A DNA stretch of 64,000 nucleotides from Trichobilharzia regenti (Eukaryota > Platyhelminthes > Trematoda > Strigeidida > Schistosomatidae): assembly GCA_944472135.2 (NCBI GenBank), contig OX235270.1, positions 51,150,352 to 51,214,351 of the forward strand, in the 5' to 3' direction. Position 1 is the first letter of the stretch, and each line of letters starts with the position of its first letter. The notes under the pieces were generated by a model. The model saw nothing but the letters and a program-made list of their open reading frames with translations, did not search any database and was not told the DNA's origin. Of the stretch, positions 1 through 54,889 are shown one piece after another. The translations under genes and the position numbers were made by a program.

Positions 1-75
1 GTGAGACTTTATCAAAACAAAATTTACCCATAATGGAATTACACTCTACCACAGTGCACAAGTTTTATTCTTATA
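1..75 (-). repeat. Copy of a dispersed repeat also found at 32692-32768
   Basis: The first 75 bases are, allowing a few mismatches, the reverse complement of 32692-32768. Shared blocks include the CACAGTGCACAAGTT end and GTGAGACTTTATCAAAA. A third partial copy follows the hairpin at 33198-33338. No coding potential is seen. The element continues beyond the left window edge, so its true end is unknown. Confidence 0.6.
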
Positions 76-840
76 TTTCCTCTTCATACAGGATTTACGT
101 GTAAAGCAATAATCTGAAGTACATCATTCGTCGTAGGGTTGTTGTATATGAAGAGAAAACCTATTCTGTACATTTTTTCTTCAGTTCCTTCAATAAATGC
201 ATAGCATATATTGAGAAACTAATTAAATATGCGCGCCAGTTCACATAATGGTCATCTGATATAATTGTACGAATAAAACAATAAGAAGTGCAGAAGAGTT
301 TAAGCATTTTTCATGGATGGAAATTCTGGTAGCCTAGTGATTTAAGCAGGCCTCCGGTACATACATACTAATAACAACCTGATACATTTTCACATAGTGG
401 GCTGTTGACCATATTTGGTGTATGGATGATAACTAATGGTGGTATTGACTTCCCCAAGTCGAAGTAGGCGGGTTGAAGTTTGAAGGCATATTGGATCTAT
501 TGCATGTAAAATTGATTGCCTGAACCAGCTATCCATTATCAATTTTAAAAATATTTGTGGTGAATATTTTACAGAAAAAGAGAAAGGTTGTGTGCTTTTG
601 TTTTCTTACACCTTTTTGTGAATGGTTTCGTTGACGACTTGAAATGCCTAACATTCTCTCATTTTGTGACATTTCAATGATAGTTACATACCATTATTTT
701 GCTTCATAAAGTTTCACTTATTGGGGATAATCCTGAAACTAATAAAATGTTTGTCTCTCATATTTATGTATAATATTGTGCATGTGTGTGTATGTGTCTG
801 TGTGCGTTGCCCTCGGTTTTATTATAATATTACTATTGTT
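76..840. other. AT-rich DNA with no recognised gene
   Basis: I see no long open frame, RNA gene or known repeat here. It could be an intron of the kinase gene if the missing N-lobe exons lie to the left, or intergenic DNA. Confidence 0.4.
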
Positions 841-3225
841 CCCTTGGGTTCCTAGTGAAACATAGGGCTTCAACTCCACGTCTCCACTTGCTTCTATCCT
901 CCGCTGTACTTTTCACCTGCATCCATGTTAGTCCATACTCTTTCATCTACTCTTCACACGATCTCCTTCATGTCACCCTTGGACGTCCGCTTCGCTTTCG
1001 GGTTCCACTCGAGGGCCTGACGCGTGATGTCACCTAGCAACCTCCTCAGTGAAGTGTCCAATCCATCTCCACTTTCTCCTGCATATTTGTTGGGCGATTG
1101 GTTCTTGCTTTGTTTGTTCCCAGACATAGTTTCTTGTTGGTGATTCTTTCCGGCCATCTGGTCTTCAGTAAAGAGCGATAGTTGGTAGTTGTTGATAAAT
1201 GTCTGCAACAGGCTGTTGGAAATATTCTTTGTGACCAGCCCGCCAAGTTTCTGATCCGTATAGAACAGCTGACTGAGTTGATGTTTGTATTGAAAATTCG
1301 ACCGAATTTTGTTGTTGATGCTGGGTGATGAAGACTTCCAGATTAGTTTCAGGTTGATGAATGTGTTTCTCGCCTTCCCGATTCTCGCTCGATTTGACAT
1401 CCTCGTCTGTTCCTCCTGTAGTTGAGACAATGCTCCCTAGATAAGTGAGTGAATGAAGTAACCTCTTTCAAATCCCTCCCGTTGATGGGGATTGGCGCTG
1501 GATTTCGCTGCTGCTGTTGTTGTTGGCTGGTTATTTTCATAACCTCCGTCTTGTCTATGTTCACCTGGAGTCCTGTCTTCGCCGGCTGCTTCTTCGACCA
1601 GTTTGTCGGTTTTTGCTTGTAAGTCTTCGATTTTGTGTGACATCAAGCATAAATCATCCACGAAATCCAGGTCTTCTAGGTTCTTCGTGCCGGTCCAGGA
1701 TATCCCTGTCTGCTAGTTTCCCACTGTCTGACGCATAGTCAAGTCAGTCCACCACAATTAGGAATATCATCGTGGGTGATAATAAGCACCCTTGTCTGAC
1801 TCCTGTGTTTATTCCAAATGCCTCGCTGAGTGAGTTTTCCGTTGTGGATCACTTGACATGTGCCGTTGTCGTCTAGCTGTTGAATAAGGTTGATGAATAT
1901 TTGGGGTACGCCATAGTACTCGAGTAATTTCCAAATTACTTCACGGTCAACGCTGTCGGAGGCCTTCTCAAAGTCTATAAAGTTGAGGTAGAGGTTTGAT
2001 TGCCATTCCATGCTTTGTTCTGTGATGACGATGTGTAGAGTTGCAATTCGGTCAGAACATGATTTGCTTGCCTTTCCTGAATCCAGCTTGTTCTGGTCGG
2101 AGTTCTGTCTCCAGTGCGTCCTTTATTCTCTCCAGGATGATGCGACTCAGGATTTTACTTGGCGTCGACAGGAGCATGATTCCTCGCCAGTTCTTGCAGA
2201 GTGAGGCGTAAGTCGCCCTTCTTTGGTAGTTTCACGAGGTAACCTTTCCTCCAGTCAGTAGTCACCTTTCCCTCCTTCCAGACCTTTTGCAATAATGGAG
2301 TCAGCATATCTGCTGTGGTCTCTGGGTGTGCTTTCAGTGCTTCAGGGGTATTCCATCTGGTCCAGCTGCTTTTCCAGCTTTCAGAAGCTTGATTGCACTC
2401 AAGACTTCAGCTTTCGTTGGAGGATTGGTGTCAACGTGTAGTTGTGTACGCGCTGTTGTTGGTATTTCTGGACGGTGGTCGGTTCAAGAGTCCTTTGAAG
2501 TGATCCGCCCATTGTTTAGTCTGTCTTTCTTCCTTGGTAATTGGGTTCCCTTGGCTATCTTTTATAGGTTTCATTTGTATTGATCTCTTCCCGGATAGAG
2601 ACTTGGTTGTCTGTTTTGCCTGTTGCCCTTTCAGCTTCAGTGGCTAGGTTGTCGTAGAATTGTCTTTTGTCCTTCCTGGCACTCTTCTTCACTTCTTTGT
2701 CCAGTGCTGTGTGCGTTGAGCTCAGAGTCTCTTTCTCTTGTCCGTCTTTGCATTGAATCATTTTCTCTTTCGCCATTCTCCTCTCCTCTATTAATTTCCA
2801 AGTGTCCATTGAGAGCCATTCCTTGTCTTGTCTCTTCTTTCTTCCTAGAACCGTTGAACACGTTTCGTTGAAAATCACCTTCAGAGAGTTCCAATGGTCT
2901 TTCACGCATGATTCTTCAGTGATGTCACGTAGTGTTTCTTGCTCTGCTCCGACAGTTGCAGTGAAAGTGTCCTTTGTGGTTGTATCCTTCAGTTTTTGAG
3001 CATTGAACTTGCATTGTGGCCTATATCCAGCTATCCTCAAGGCTTTTAGCTTCACCTTTAAAGTCCCTTGTACTAGATAGTGGTTTCAAACCACATCTGC
3101 TCCTCTTATCGATTTTGTGTCCAGTAGGCTCAGTCTCCAATTTCTTCGGATTGAAATGAAGTATATTTGGTTTTTGGTGTTTCCATCTGGTGAAATCCAT
3201 GTCGCCTTGTGTTTGAACACGGTTT
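841..3225 (-). mobile_element. LINE family B, copy 1 (RTE/SR2-like), 5'-truncated and decayed
   Basis: The element reads on the minus strand. At 3061-3225 the translation matches the end of an APE-type endonuclease (SPDGNTKNQIYFISIRR, then RGADVVSNHYLV). At 2555-3055 follows the 166-residue endonuclease-RT linker, rich in Lys and Glu. At 1739-2011 is an RT block with FIDFEKASDSVDREVIW; a family consensus would be expected to read AFDSVD. At 954-1430 is the C-terminal region with arginine-rich fragments. The 3' tail ends at 841 with a CCCTATGTTTCACTAGGAAC block. Several frames are needed, so no complete protein can be made. The endonuclease start is missing, which fits ordinary 5' truncation. 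The clade assignment comes from remembered family motifs, not a search. Confidence 0.85.
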
Positions 3226-4016
3226 TATTATATAATTATATTAATTGTCTTAATCCGATAAATCGTTCACATTCGCCCAAATATTGATGACTACGACTCG
3301 CTAACTGATTTCTGAGATATTTGCGAAACTAGAGTGCTAGGGGTAGATTTTTTTAATCTTTTGGCTTGAAAAATAACCCTTTTGTTGAAGTATTGATTTT
3401 CTGTCTGTTGTGACAGGTTCTCTTAAGGTTCATGCTCTGTGTCACACAAGCTTTTAAATTCCCTCAAAAATCCTAAACCAAAATATTTGAAGAAGTCGGA
3501 AGTTTCCGTTGACAGTTCAAGAAATCTCACTTTCACAGAATATTCCAGCCTGCTTAAAATTTACTATTCAGCTTAGTCAACTGTGGTCAAAACTCACATT
3601 GTTTCAGGCTTAAGATGTCAATGTAAGCCACTTTTTTTGAGTCTCTAGTATACGATAAACCACACTACATAGATAAGTACCTAGTTTTACAATATTATGA
3701 ATAGAATATAATTGTAGAATCTGATGATGGAGAAGTTATCGTAAAGCATGTTCTTTGTTCGCTGTTGAGTTTTCTAAAAACAATCCACCAAATGTCTGCA
3801 AAACTCCCCAGTTCTCAGAAGGAGGTTCATGGTATTACGTATATTTTATTCTTTGAAGTATCTTTAACCTTTGTTTATATTTGCACAAATCAAGCATATC
3901 AGGTTATGTATACTTCACCCATTAGATTTAATTTCTCTGCAAATATGTACCGATAAGTCATTTAGGAGAAACTTCATTTTAAAAATGAATATATTCACGC
4001 CCAAATTTTATGGCCT

Positions 4017-4060
<44 letters not shown>

Positions 4061-4545
4061 ATCGATATCTTGTCTACTTTTGTACAAGGCTAGCCTAAAT
4101 AAAAGCCTTAATTTTTAAATTAATAAACAGTAAATTGAATAATGTTCGTCATTGGTGTTTTTGATTTTCTCACCCTCCAATATTGCTCAAAACCTCAGTG
4201 CTTATGTAAAGAATTTTAGTTATTTTCTTTAATTTGTAGGTCAAACTGGACAAATCTAGTTTCCTTTTAGAATGTTTTCGTTCCAGCGACGCTCTTCATA
4301 TTATAAGATGATCATATCTTTATGAGTTGAAGTGTTTTCATTTCAAGCCTATCGATCATTTGCATGTTTTTGTGCATATTGACAAGGGTGTTTTCTTTCT
4401 TCTATTCCACTGTTAAGCGAAATCTTGAGCGTGTATTTTTGCAGACGTTAAATTCAGGTAACTGCATGCAAAAGCCCGCAGTTTAAATGTCTCAAAAAGA
4501 AGAAAAGGATTTTCTTCCACTTTTGTATTATATTATTTATTATCA
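3226..4545. other. Unassigned AT-rich DNA
   Basis: Apart from the (TA)n tract at 4021-4057 I see nothing recognisable here. The short open frames at 3765-4098 run into the microsatellite and look fortuitous. Confidence 0.4.
4021..4057. repeat. (TA)n microsatellite
   Basis: Uninterrupted alternating TA for 37 bases. Confidence 0.97.
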
Positions 4546-4785
4546 TTTATTCCTTTACGTCCTCAGGGGGAACATAGGGCCTCCAAGCTAGCGCCTCGAA
4601 GTTCCTGTACCCGTGGTGTTTGCTTTTACGTGATGGATTTGCGAGCCTCATGCCAAACCTCCTTCTTTTATCGGTCTTATTACCGGCTTAGAAAGGTTCG
4701 CAAGTGCGTCCGCTGGGGTTCGGACCCCGAATCCCATGGATGGTTGGCGAGCATTCTACCACCGAACCACCGACACACTCAACTT
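4546..4785 (-). mobile_element. tRNA-like SINE, minus strand
   Basis: On the minus strand the head (about 4785-4707) carries tRNA-like promoter boxes, with GGGGTTCGGACCCC as the B-box/T-arm equivalent. The body contains the GAGGCTCGCAAATCC block also seen in the copies at 15634, 54665 and 61904. The tail contains GGCCCTATGTTCCCCCTGAGG, a variant of the tail shared with LINE family B. The copy is diverged. Confidence 0.7.
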
Positions 4786-5048
4786 GTATATACTGACCAA
4801 ATATACGACTGACTTTAATTGGCCTTCATTTCACACCTGTGCACTTTTTCTTGTTTAAATAAATTCTATAGAGCTTTGATGTTCACAGTGCCTGTGTATA
4901 TTCTTTCTCTTATTTAGCTGTAAAGCTGAGTATAACAGTTGGTCTGGTTTTATGTCAAGGTAAAGTTATTAAAGCAAACAACAAGCATTAATAAAGCAGG
5001 GTTTATTGAGACCATCAAATTTCAGAAGAGTTCTTCACCTGTACATAG

Positions 5049-5105
<57 letters not shown>

Positions 5106-5894
5106 CAGAAATCTCAAATACCACTTCCATCTTGTGTACAGGTGAAGAGTTCTACTGTGATTTGCTGAATTCTTGCCCTATTAGAATTTGATGCTCGCTT
5201 TAATTACTTATCACGAAGTAAATGTTTCCAGATTTTGAATAAGCGCCTCCCGGTAAACTTATTAGTTTGAAAATATTTAACACTGTCTTACAATTAACTT
5301 GCTGAGTGTTTTTCCTTCACCTTTAAATAAACATTTTATTTCCCAAATAGTTAAACTTTAAATTGTTTACAAACCTATATGGGTTATTTCATTTCTTACT
5401 GACTGTCTGTTATTATTATTATTATGCAAATGACCTGTACAATCTCATGTTAAACACTATTCTTACAAAAAGAATATGTAATGTGCACAACAGAAAAGAT
5501 TGTTATTTCTAGGTTTTCCTGCTTTAAAATTGTTCAAGATGTGTTTTGTAAAGGTTTCGCCTGCCTCACACCATAGCCTTTTTTTCATGTATTGCAGTAA
5601 GCTATATACTTAAAAACCTAATACTTAATAATAGTGTAAAAGTTTTTGCTTAATTATTTCGGCTTGCTTAGTTCATTTCACTAAATAGTACCAATATTGG
5701 TTTTCAAAATTTCTTTTGGTGTGCGGGACTGTGGAAAATGTAGAATTCAGAAGTAGAGTTACGATTTGTTCTTTCATTGCCTTTTATATTATGTGGTAGA
5801 CTTACATATTAAGGGATAGTTCTCTGTTTTATTGAATTTTTTTAAAGAGTTGAATTCATTCTTAGTATATTGTATAAATTATTCAGTTTTGTAG
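4786..5894. other. Unassigned AT-rich DNA
   Basis: No gene is recognised. It holds a (TA)n tract at 5052-5102 flanked by a short inverted sequence (TCTTCACCTGTACA at 5032 and TGTACAGGTGAAGA at 5136). Confidence 0.4.
5052..5102. repeat. (TA)n microsatellite in the loop of a short inverted repeat
   Basis: About 51 bases of TA. The flanks TCTTCACCTGTACA and TGTACAGGTGAAGA are exact inverted copies, so the tract lies inside a potential hairpin. Confidence 0.95.
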
Positions 5895-8275
5895 TCTGCA
5901 TAGTAATAGCTTCCCGACCGTTAGCTGCTACCTGGCAACCTCCATCACCAATGTTGGACTCACATAGACCACATTACGATAGGGTATCGTTGGAGAGGGT
6001 AAGTAGGAAACTGTCGCTCATTCTGGAACACGTGCGTAGACTCTGATCACGCTTTGGTTCGCGCGCATTTATGCTTATGACTTAACAGACATAGGAAATT
6101 GGCCGCAGCAAAACAGTCACGTCCCCAACTAGATCGAGACTCTCAGTCCCTATAAAAGGAAGAAATAGCGAAACGAGTGTCTCAGGTCGACATCAGGACT
6201 TCCCTTGAGGTAGCCTGGAACAACATACAGTTAGCTGTAGACACAGCTGTAAAAGCTGTTAATAAGCTAAAACCAAAAGTTAGTAAGAGCTATTGGATCT
6301 CCTCCGCCTCACCCGAACTTATTGACGCAGGAAGACTGATTCCGACGAGCTCCGATTATGATGAGGAGCGAAAGCTACTCAAACGAAAACTAACAGGAAG
6401 TCTTCGCAACGACTGTGAACAGTGGTGGGCGACAAAAGCGAAAGAGATGGAAAATGCATCGGCGATTGGTAACAACAGACAACTATTTAGGCTTATCAGG
6501 GAAACAGGTGATAAAAGCGAATGTTAAGTGAAATAATCTCTAAGAAGAATGGCATCATAATTAGCCCGAAGAATAAACGACTGGAACGCTTGAGAGAGCA
6601 CCTTGAGGAGCAGTTTAGTTGGCCTACAGTCACACTTAACTTACCGAGCATCCAACACCTCCATGAATGGGATATGGACACATGTCCTCCTTCCCTAACT
6701 GAGGTTACTAAGGCTGTCACTAGTCTGAAACGAGGCAAAGCAGCAAGATCCGATGGAATGATTGCAGAGGTATTTAAGTACGGTGCAGACAGTTTACTGT
6801 CTGCGTTAACTAAGGTATTAAGCAGCATCTGGGAATCAGAGGAAGTCCCATCGGGTTGTAGTAAGTCATTGATTATCCCGATATACAAGAAGGGAGACAA
6901 GTCTTCCTGTGATAATCAGATGGTGATTAGCTAGACTAATATGATATCTAAGGTTCTAGGCTCAATAACTATGAGTATGAGTAGACTCTGCACGAACACG
7001 AGAAAATTAGGCAGGCTTTAGACCAGGAAGAGGGTGTATTGACCATATCTTCACCCTTCGACAGATTCTGGAACATTGACATTCTTACCAGCATCCAACA
7101 ATCGTTATATTTCTTGACCTGAAGGTGGCGTTCGATTCTGTCGACCGAGAGGTTCTCTTGCGATGCTTGGCTGTAAAGGGAATGCCGAGAAAATGCATTG
7201 CACTGATCAAGGAACTCTACTCGAACACATGCAGTCAGCCAGGTGAGAGCTTACGGAGAGTTGTCATCTGAAGTGGTGAAGACTATTGGTGTCCGTCAGG
7301 GATGCCCGTTATCCCCATTTCTATTCAATTTCATCATAGATGTACTAATGGTGTAACCGTAACTCACTTCAGAGACTCAGGGATTGACTTGCTACGAGGG
7401 AATAATCTCGTTGACTTAGAATATGGAGATGATATAATCCTTCTTTCTAGGTGAAGACGCTGACAAAATGCAGAACCTCCTGAACACCTTGAGCTGCAAT
7501 CTGCGAATGTTTGGCATGCGATTCGCTCCCGCCAAATGTGAGATGATGTCACAGGACTGGACTACACTGTCTCCTAGTTTAGAAATAGGGAGTGAAGTGG
7601 TAGAGCACATTGACCGCCTCACTTATTTGAGAATTACCATCAGTCTCAACGGGTTGATCTCTGACGAAATCTCATCACCGATACAAGGGGCTCGTTTGGT
7701 ATGTGCCAGTTTACGCCGTCTCTGGCGTAGACGAGATATCCGGCTGGCTATCGACCAAATGGCGGGTGTACTGCTCATCAGTCCGCTCCGTCCTGCTTTA
7801 TGGCTAGTTGTGAGACCTGGCCATTGAGAGTGGAAGACATGAAAAGCGTGGCTAGCTGTCTTTGATCATAGGTGCCTGCGTTCTACCTCCCGTGTGAAGT
7901 AGTATATGAAGGTGATCAATATTGAGGTGAGGCATCGGTCGAGTTCTAAGTAAGGAGGGGAAATCAATCGACGAGATTGTGAAGTTACATCGACTAAGAT
8001 GGTTAGGACATGTGTTACGTATGCCTAGTCATTGCCTTCCTCGACGAGCAATGTTAGCGGATATAGGGTCAGGCTGGAAAAAAACTAGCGGAGGTCAAAC
8101 CAAAACATGGCACCAGTCAATGAAATCTACAACAGTAGGTTTAAGCCACGCAGGGAGGTGTAGACTTCCTGGTTGGAGTCCTCGGGACGGTAAAAACCAA
8201 TGGTTGGAAACAACTGGTGACATGGCTCAAAATCGTTCTCAATGGCGCAGATTATTTTTTTGATTGCAGCTTGAT
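5895..8275 (+). mobile_element. LINE family A, copy 1, decayed
   Basis: Non-LTR retrotransposon in the sense direction of the window. Weak endonuclease C-terminal and linker sequence precedes 6177. At 6177-6527 is the linker (116 residues, with SLEVAWNNIQLAVDTAVKA). At 6521-6934 a frame-shifted RT start contains a KRGKAARSDGMIAEVFK block. Degenerate RT follows, readable as VFLDLKVAFDSVDREVLL near 7110-7160 and VRQGCPLSPFLFNFII near 7290-7335. At 7468-7827 and 7979-8263 is the C-terminal region ending in HRLRWLGHVLRMPSHCLPRRA. Several frameshifts and stops are present. It belongs to the same family as 25070-26255 and 42330-43660. Confidence 0.85.
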
Positions 8276-8363
8276 TCCAAACTCTATTTTCGGTACAGGT
8301 ATGGAATTTTCAGCATGGACATCGGTAGCCTGAATTTTGCAGGCCGACCATAGATATCATGTG

Positions 8364-8437
8364 TGCGTCGGCAGGAGTTCGAACCTCGGAGCATGTGCAT
8401 GATCGGCGAGAGTCCTAACCACTGTGCCACCGACGCA
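8364..8437 (-). ncRNA. tRNA-like SINE head with paired acceptor-like ends
   Basis: Read on the minus strand this 74-nt unit starts TGCGTCGG and ends CCGACGCA, a perfect 8-bp terminal pairing. It contains an A-box-like TGGCACAGTGG and a B-box/T-arm GAGGTTCGAACTCC. Related heads occur at 15634, 54816 and 61905, so it is a SINE promoter head, not a functional tRNA gene. It sits within the 3' region of LINE A copy 1, suggesting SINE insertion into that LINE. Confidence 0.7.
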
Positions 8438-8464
8438 TATATGCTGCCAATTCATAAGCAGCTA

Positions 8465-8705
8465 CGAAAATCGTCTATATGGAGTGTGGCAACTCGAATT
8501 TTTGCGTTGATCACTCCTTGTGACTTATGATTTCCAATAAAGCTGTATTGTTCTTCGTTATTACTATTCCTTTGTCTCACACTTCTGTTTACTGTCTCTA
8601 TTATGCTTTTCTTGTACTTTCTTCTCTTGATTTGTATGTTACATGGAGTGTGACTACTTGAACTGCTGCACGTCAGTGCAAAGTTCTATGTCGAAAACAC
8701 AGTAG
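8465..8705 (+). repeat. LINE family A 3' untranslated region
   Basis: GAGTGTGGCAACTCGAA at 8480 and GCAAAGTTCTATGTCGAAAAC near 8678 match the 3' ends of the family A copies at 26200-26250 and 42330-42390. This segment is probably the continuation of the element at 5895-8275, split by the SINE head. Confidence 0.7.
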
Positions 8706-8972
8706 TAGTTTAGTACAGTTTGGGAAAAACACTACTTTCTCCGTTTATGTCATATCACTGTAGAAGGAGTGTTGTGTAAATAACAGGCAATTAATTTTTT
8801 GTAGTTAAATAACAAAGCCACAATTATATCATGTAAAGCGGAAAATACTTCATTGTATTTTGAAAACTTTCTTTTTTATACCTTTTCTTCCAAAGTATTA
8901 AAGCCTACACAGTCTATTTGCTTATTGTCGTCTTCTTTCCTCTCTCTTTTTCTCTCTTCCTTTTCCCAATAG
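8706..8972 (+). other. Intron end before the kinase exon
   Basis: The segment ends with a long pyrimidine tract (TTTCCTCTCTCTTTTTCTCT, etc.) and an AG acceptor at 8971-8972. No HRD-type catalytic-loop exon is visible upstream in the window. Confidence 0.6.
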
Positions 8973-52310
<43,338 letters not shown>

Positions 52311-53682
52311 ATTATACACAAATCTGCATATACATTATAAATAGTTATACAGAAACTATTGCATTTCTCTTTATTTAGCTGAAATAGAGCTACTAATCAG
52401 CTCATACGCTGTGTATGCTTAATTCTTTTTTTTGTTTGTATGTATATTTCATACTTTGATTTTTATGCAACAGTGATCAGCTGTCAACATAGTTTATTTG
52501 GCGTGCAAAATCAGCCATAAGTCAACTCATACACACACCCTACATCTCTCTTGCCATCGCTCCTTATAGATCAGCAGCTGCTTATTATTACTATTATGAG
52601 TATTATTTATACTTCTTCCCCAATCACCTTCAAGAAACAAAATATGCTAAAGATTATGATACATGGTAATAAACTGTGTAGTGCATTGATGGAAAATGAA
52701 GCTGAATAATTATTTTCAATCTCGTTTTACTTGTACCACTGGTTCTGAAAATAATATCAAGACATTATTTGTTTTTTTTTATTGTTTATCATATCAACGG
52801 ATAAAATGGGGGAATATGGTCAGATAAATGTGTATATTTGTGTTTTACAGGTGACTAATACATTTTTTTCAATCCTCTTTTATCAAATCTACTCACTGTT
52901 TTACATGCTGGCAACAGTAACAGTTATCAGCTCTAGTAACACAAAGAGGAGAATATTATTGATGTTACTGATACTTAACAAATGATATTTGTCCGTTTGT
53001 TTGTTGATTTTTTTGGAAATATTCTTAGTTAATTTGTTTAACTATCCTGTCTCTGAATACCATTTTATTATGCTTTTATTTTCCCCTTAAAGCAATGCCT
53101 TCATCAATGGTTATTTTGTTTGTTTGTTGGCCTCTTTGTATGTTGAAAATTATTTATCTACTAATCATAGAGAGATATGATGTGTGTGGGTGGTTTACTG
53201 AAAATAGAAGAAATCGAATTAAATTTCTTCCCAAATGACAAAGGCAGACACACATTCATTTGCATACATATAATTACACAAATAATGAACGCTATTCCAG
53301 ATAATAAATTAGCTCATAATTTTAAACAAACTGATCTTGATTTTTTTTAACGAAAAAGAATAAAATGTATTCATTGATTAAATTATTAGGAGAAAATGCT
53401 CCATACTTCTTTTATGTGCTTTTGTTCATTATTATGACAATGCTTAGTGAAATGGATATTTAGAGCGAGGCAGTTATCTTTCATTTCGGCAATCGAGAGG
53501 AATATTTATGCACAATAACGGGAGGGAGAATTTTCAAATTGATCGTAGCGTTCATGGGAAGTAGGTTTATAGCTTATTGTAGCGGCATAGTCTGTTGCTA
53601 TGCTAACGTAATGACATAAGTAATATGCTCTTTAGACAATTGACTTCAGATTGTTGAAAACATTTTATATAGTATTTTCAAG
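52311..53682 (+). other. 3' UTR and downstream DNA of the MARK-like gene
   Basis: No repeat family is recognised. An AATAAA at 52668-52673 is a candidate polyadenylation signal, about 360 bp after the stop. Its use cannot be judged from sequence alone. Confidence 0.4.
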
Positions 53683-54107
53683 TGTTGGTTTGCAGGGATT
53701 TAATTTGATTGGTTACAGGATTTCATCATGAACTGACATCGGTTAGAGAACCATTGAAAAACCTACTGGACAATTGTTTCGTTCTAGGTTGGGACTCTTC
53801 ATCAGTACGTACCCATGAAGTTTGGACCCAGGACCTTCCGGTTACAAGGCGAGCTCGTAGACCATTAAGCCACTGGGACCCGAGAGAAGTCGTGATCATT
53901 GGGGTAGAACAGGCCGGGTGTGAGGAATGGCACTCGCCGCTTACATTCGTTAGTGGTCGAGATATATCGTGAATTGGCAGAAGTTGGAATTCATGGACCA
54001 TTGGGTCAGGTCTCGTTGGCTTAATAGTCTACGAGGACGCCTTGTAACCGGAAGGTCCTGGATGCGTACTGCTGAAGAGTCCCAAACTAGGATGAGGCAT
54101 ATAGTAT
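53683..54107. mobile_element. Two hammerhead-type SINE units in inverted order
   Basis: The left unit (53683-53885) carries, on the minus strand at 53805-53776, CTGATGA, AGAGTCCCAACCTAGAA and CGAAAC: both hammerhead core boxes are intact. The right unit (53955-54107, plus strand) is tRNA-like (CTTGTAACCGGAAGGTCCTG) and has CTGAAGAGTCCCAAACTAGG then ATGAGG at 54072-54098. TAGACCATTAAGCCACTGGG and its inverse TTGGCTTAATAGTCTA mark the inversion. The left unit preserves an unoccupied version of the Merlin target (AAGGCGAG at 53846-53853). Confidence 0.75.
53776..53805 (-). ncRNA. Hammerhead core remnant
   Basis: On the minus strand CTGATGA and CGAAAC are exact core boxes, separated by 17 nt. 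The GTCC half of stem II is kept, but its partner reads TAGAA, weakening the stem. Schistosome SMalpha-type SINEs are known to encode hammerheads. Activity is doubtful. Confidence 0.5.
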
Positions 54108-54664
54108 TTGTTTGAGCGGCTTCAGTCTTCCTGGTAATCTGTTACAGCAAATGTTGCCTTATAGGTATATTTATGCAGTAGGTCTCAAAGATATCTACAT
54201 AAAGTTGCTTTTCCATCATTTATGCTACTACATCAGAAACGCTTCGGTTTTACTTGTACTCCAGTAGTGCTGGTTCATATTAGGGTATATATGTATTGTG
54301 CATTAGTATACATTCTGCGGGTTGTTTGACTTCAAACTTATACAAACTGCTTAGTACTTTGGAATAGTTAGGTGATTGAACAGAATGTTACACAATAGGA
54401 TTTAAAATAATTTTTTTTCCTTTTATTTAACTTTAAATGGGGCAAAATTAAAAAAAACCTAAGAGTTGTGTGCGCGAGAGTGCACTTAAATCCACAAATG
54501 TGCATATATAATTACTTAGCTGTTCGATGAAGATTCAATTCCTAAGTAATTAAAAGATACAAAAACAAAAGTTCTTCCCAATAAATTAGATAAAAATAAA
54601 GTCATAATTTCTCATTTCGACATGGTGGGGAGAATAGCTTCTGTACCATAATATATGCAGTTTT
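54108..54664. other. Unassigned DNA
   Basis: Nothing recognised. Confidence 0.4.
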
Positions 54665-54889
54665 TTGTCCTTCACGTTCCCAGTGGAACATAGGGCTTCA
54701 AGCTAGTGGCTTGAAGTTTCTGTAGCAGTGTTTATTTTACAGGATGGGGTTGCTAGCCTCATGCCCAACCTTTCCTCTTTACCAGCAGTATTTCCGGCTT
54801 AGCGAAGTAGAGGAGTGCATCGGCCGGGGATCGAACCCCGGACCATGTGCATGGTCGGTGAACGCCCTAACCTCCGTGCCATCGACGCC
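54665..54889 (-). mobile_element. tRNA-like SINE, well preserved
   Basis: Minus strand. The head at 54889-54816 starts GGCGTCGATGGCACGGAGG, contains CCGGGGTTCGATCCCCGG and ends GCCGATGCA. The body includes GAGGCTAGCAACCCCATCC. The tail at 54700-54674 is TGAAGCCCTATGTTCCACTG then GGAACG, nearly identical to the LINE B 3' end. Confidence 0.85.

Noticed and set aside
2637..2909. Overlapping open frames on both strands within 2555-3055
   Set aside because: The 166-codon minus-strand frame fits the LINE B linker; the others are shadows of it.
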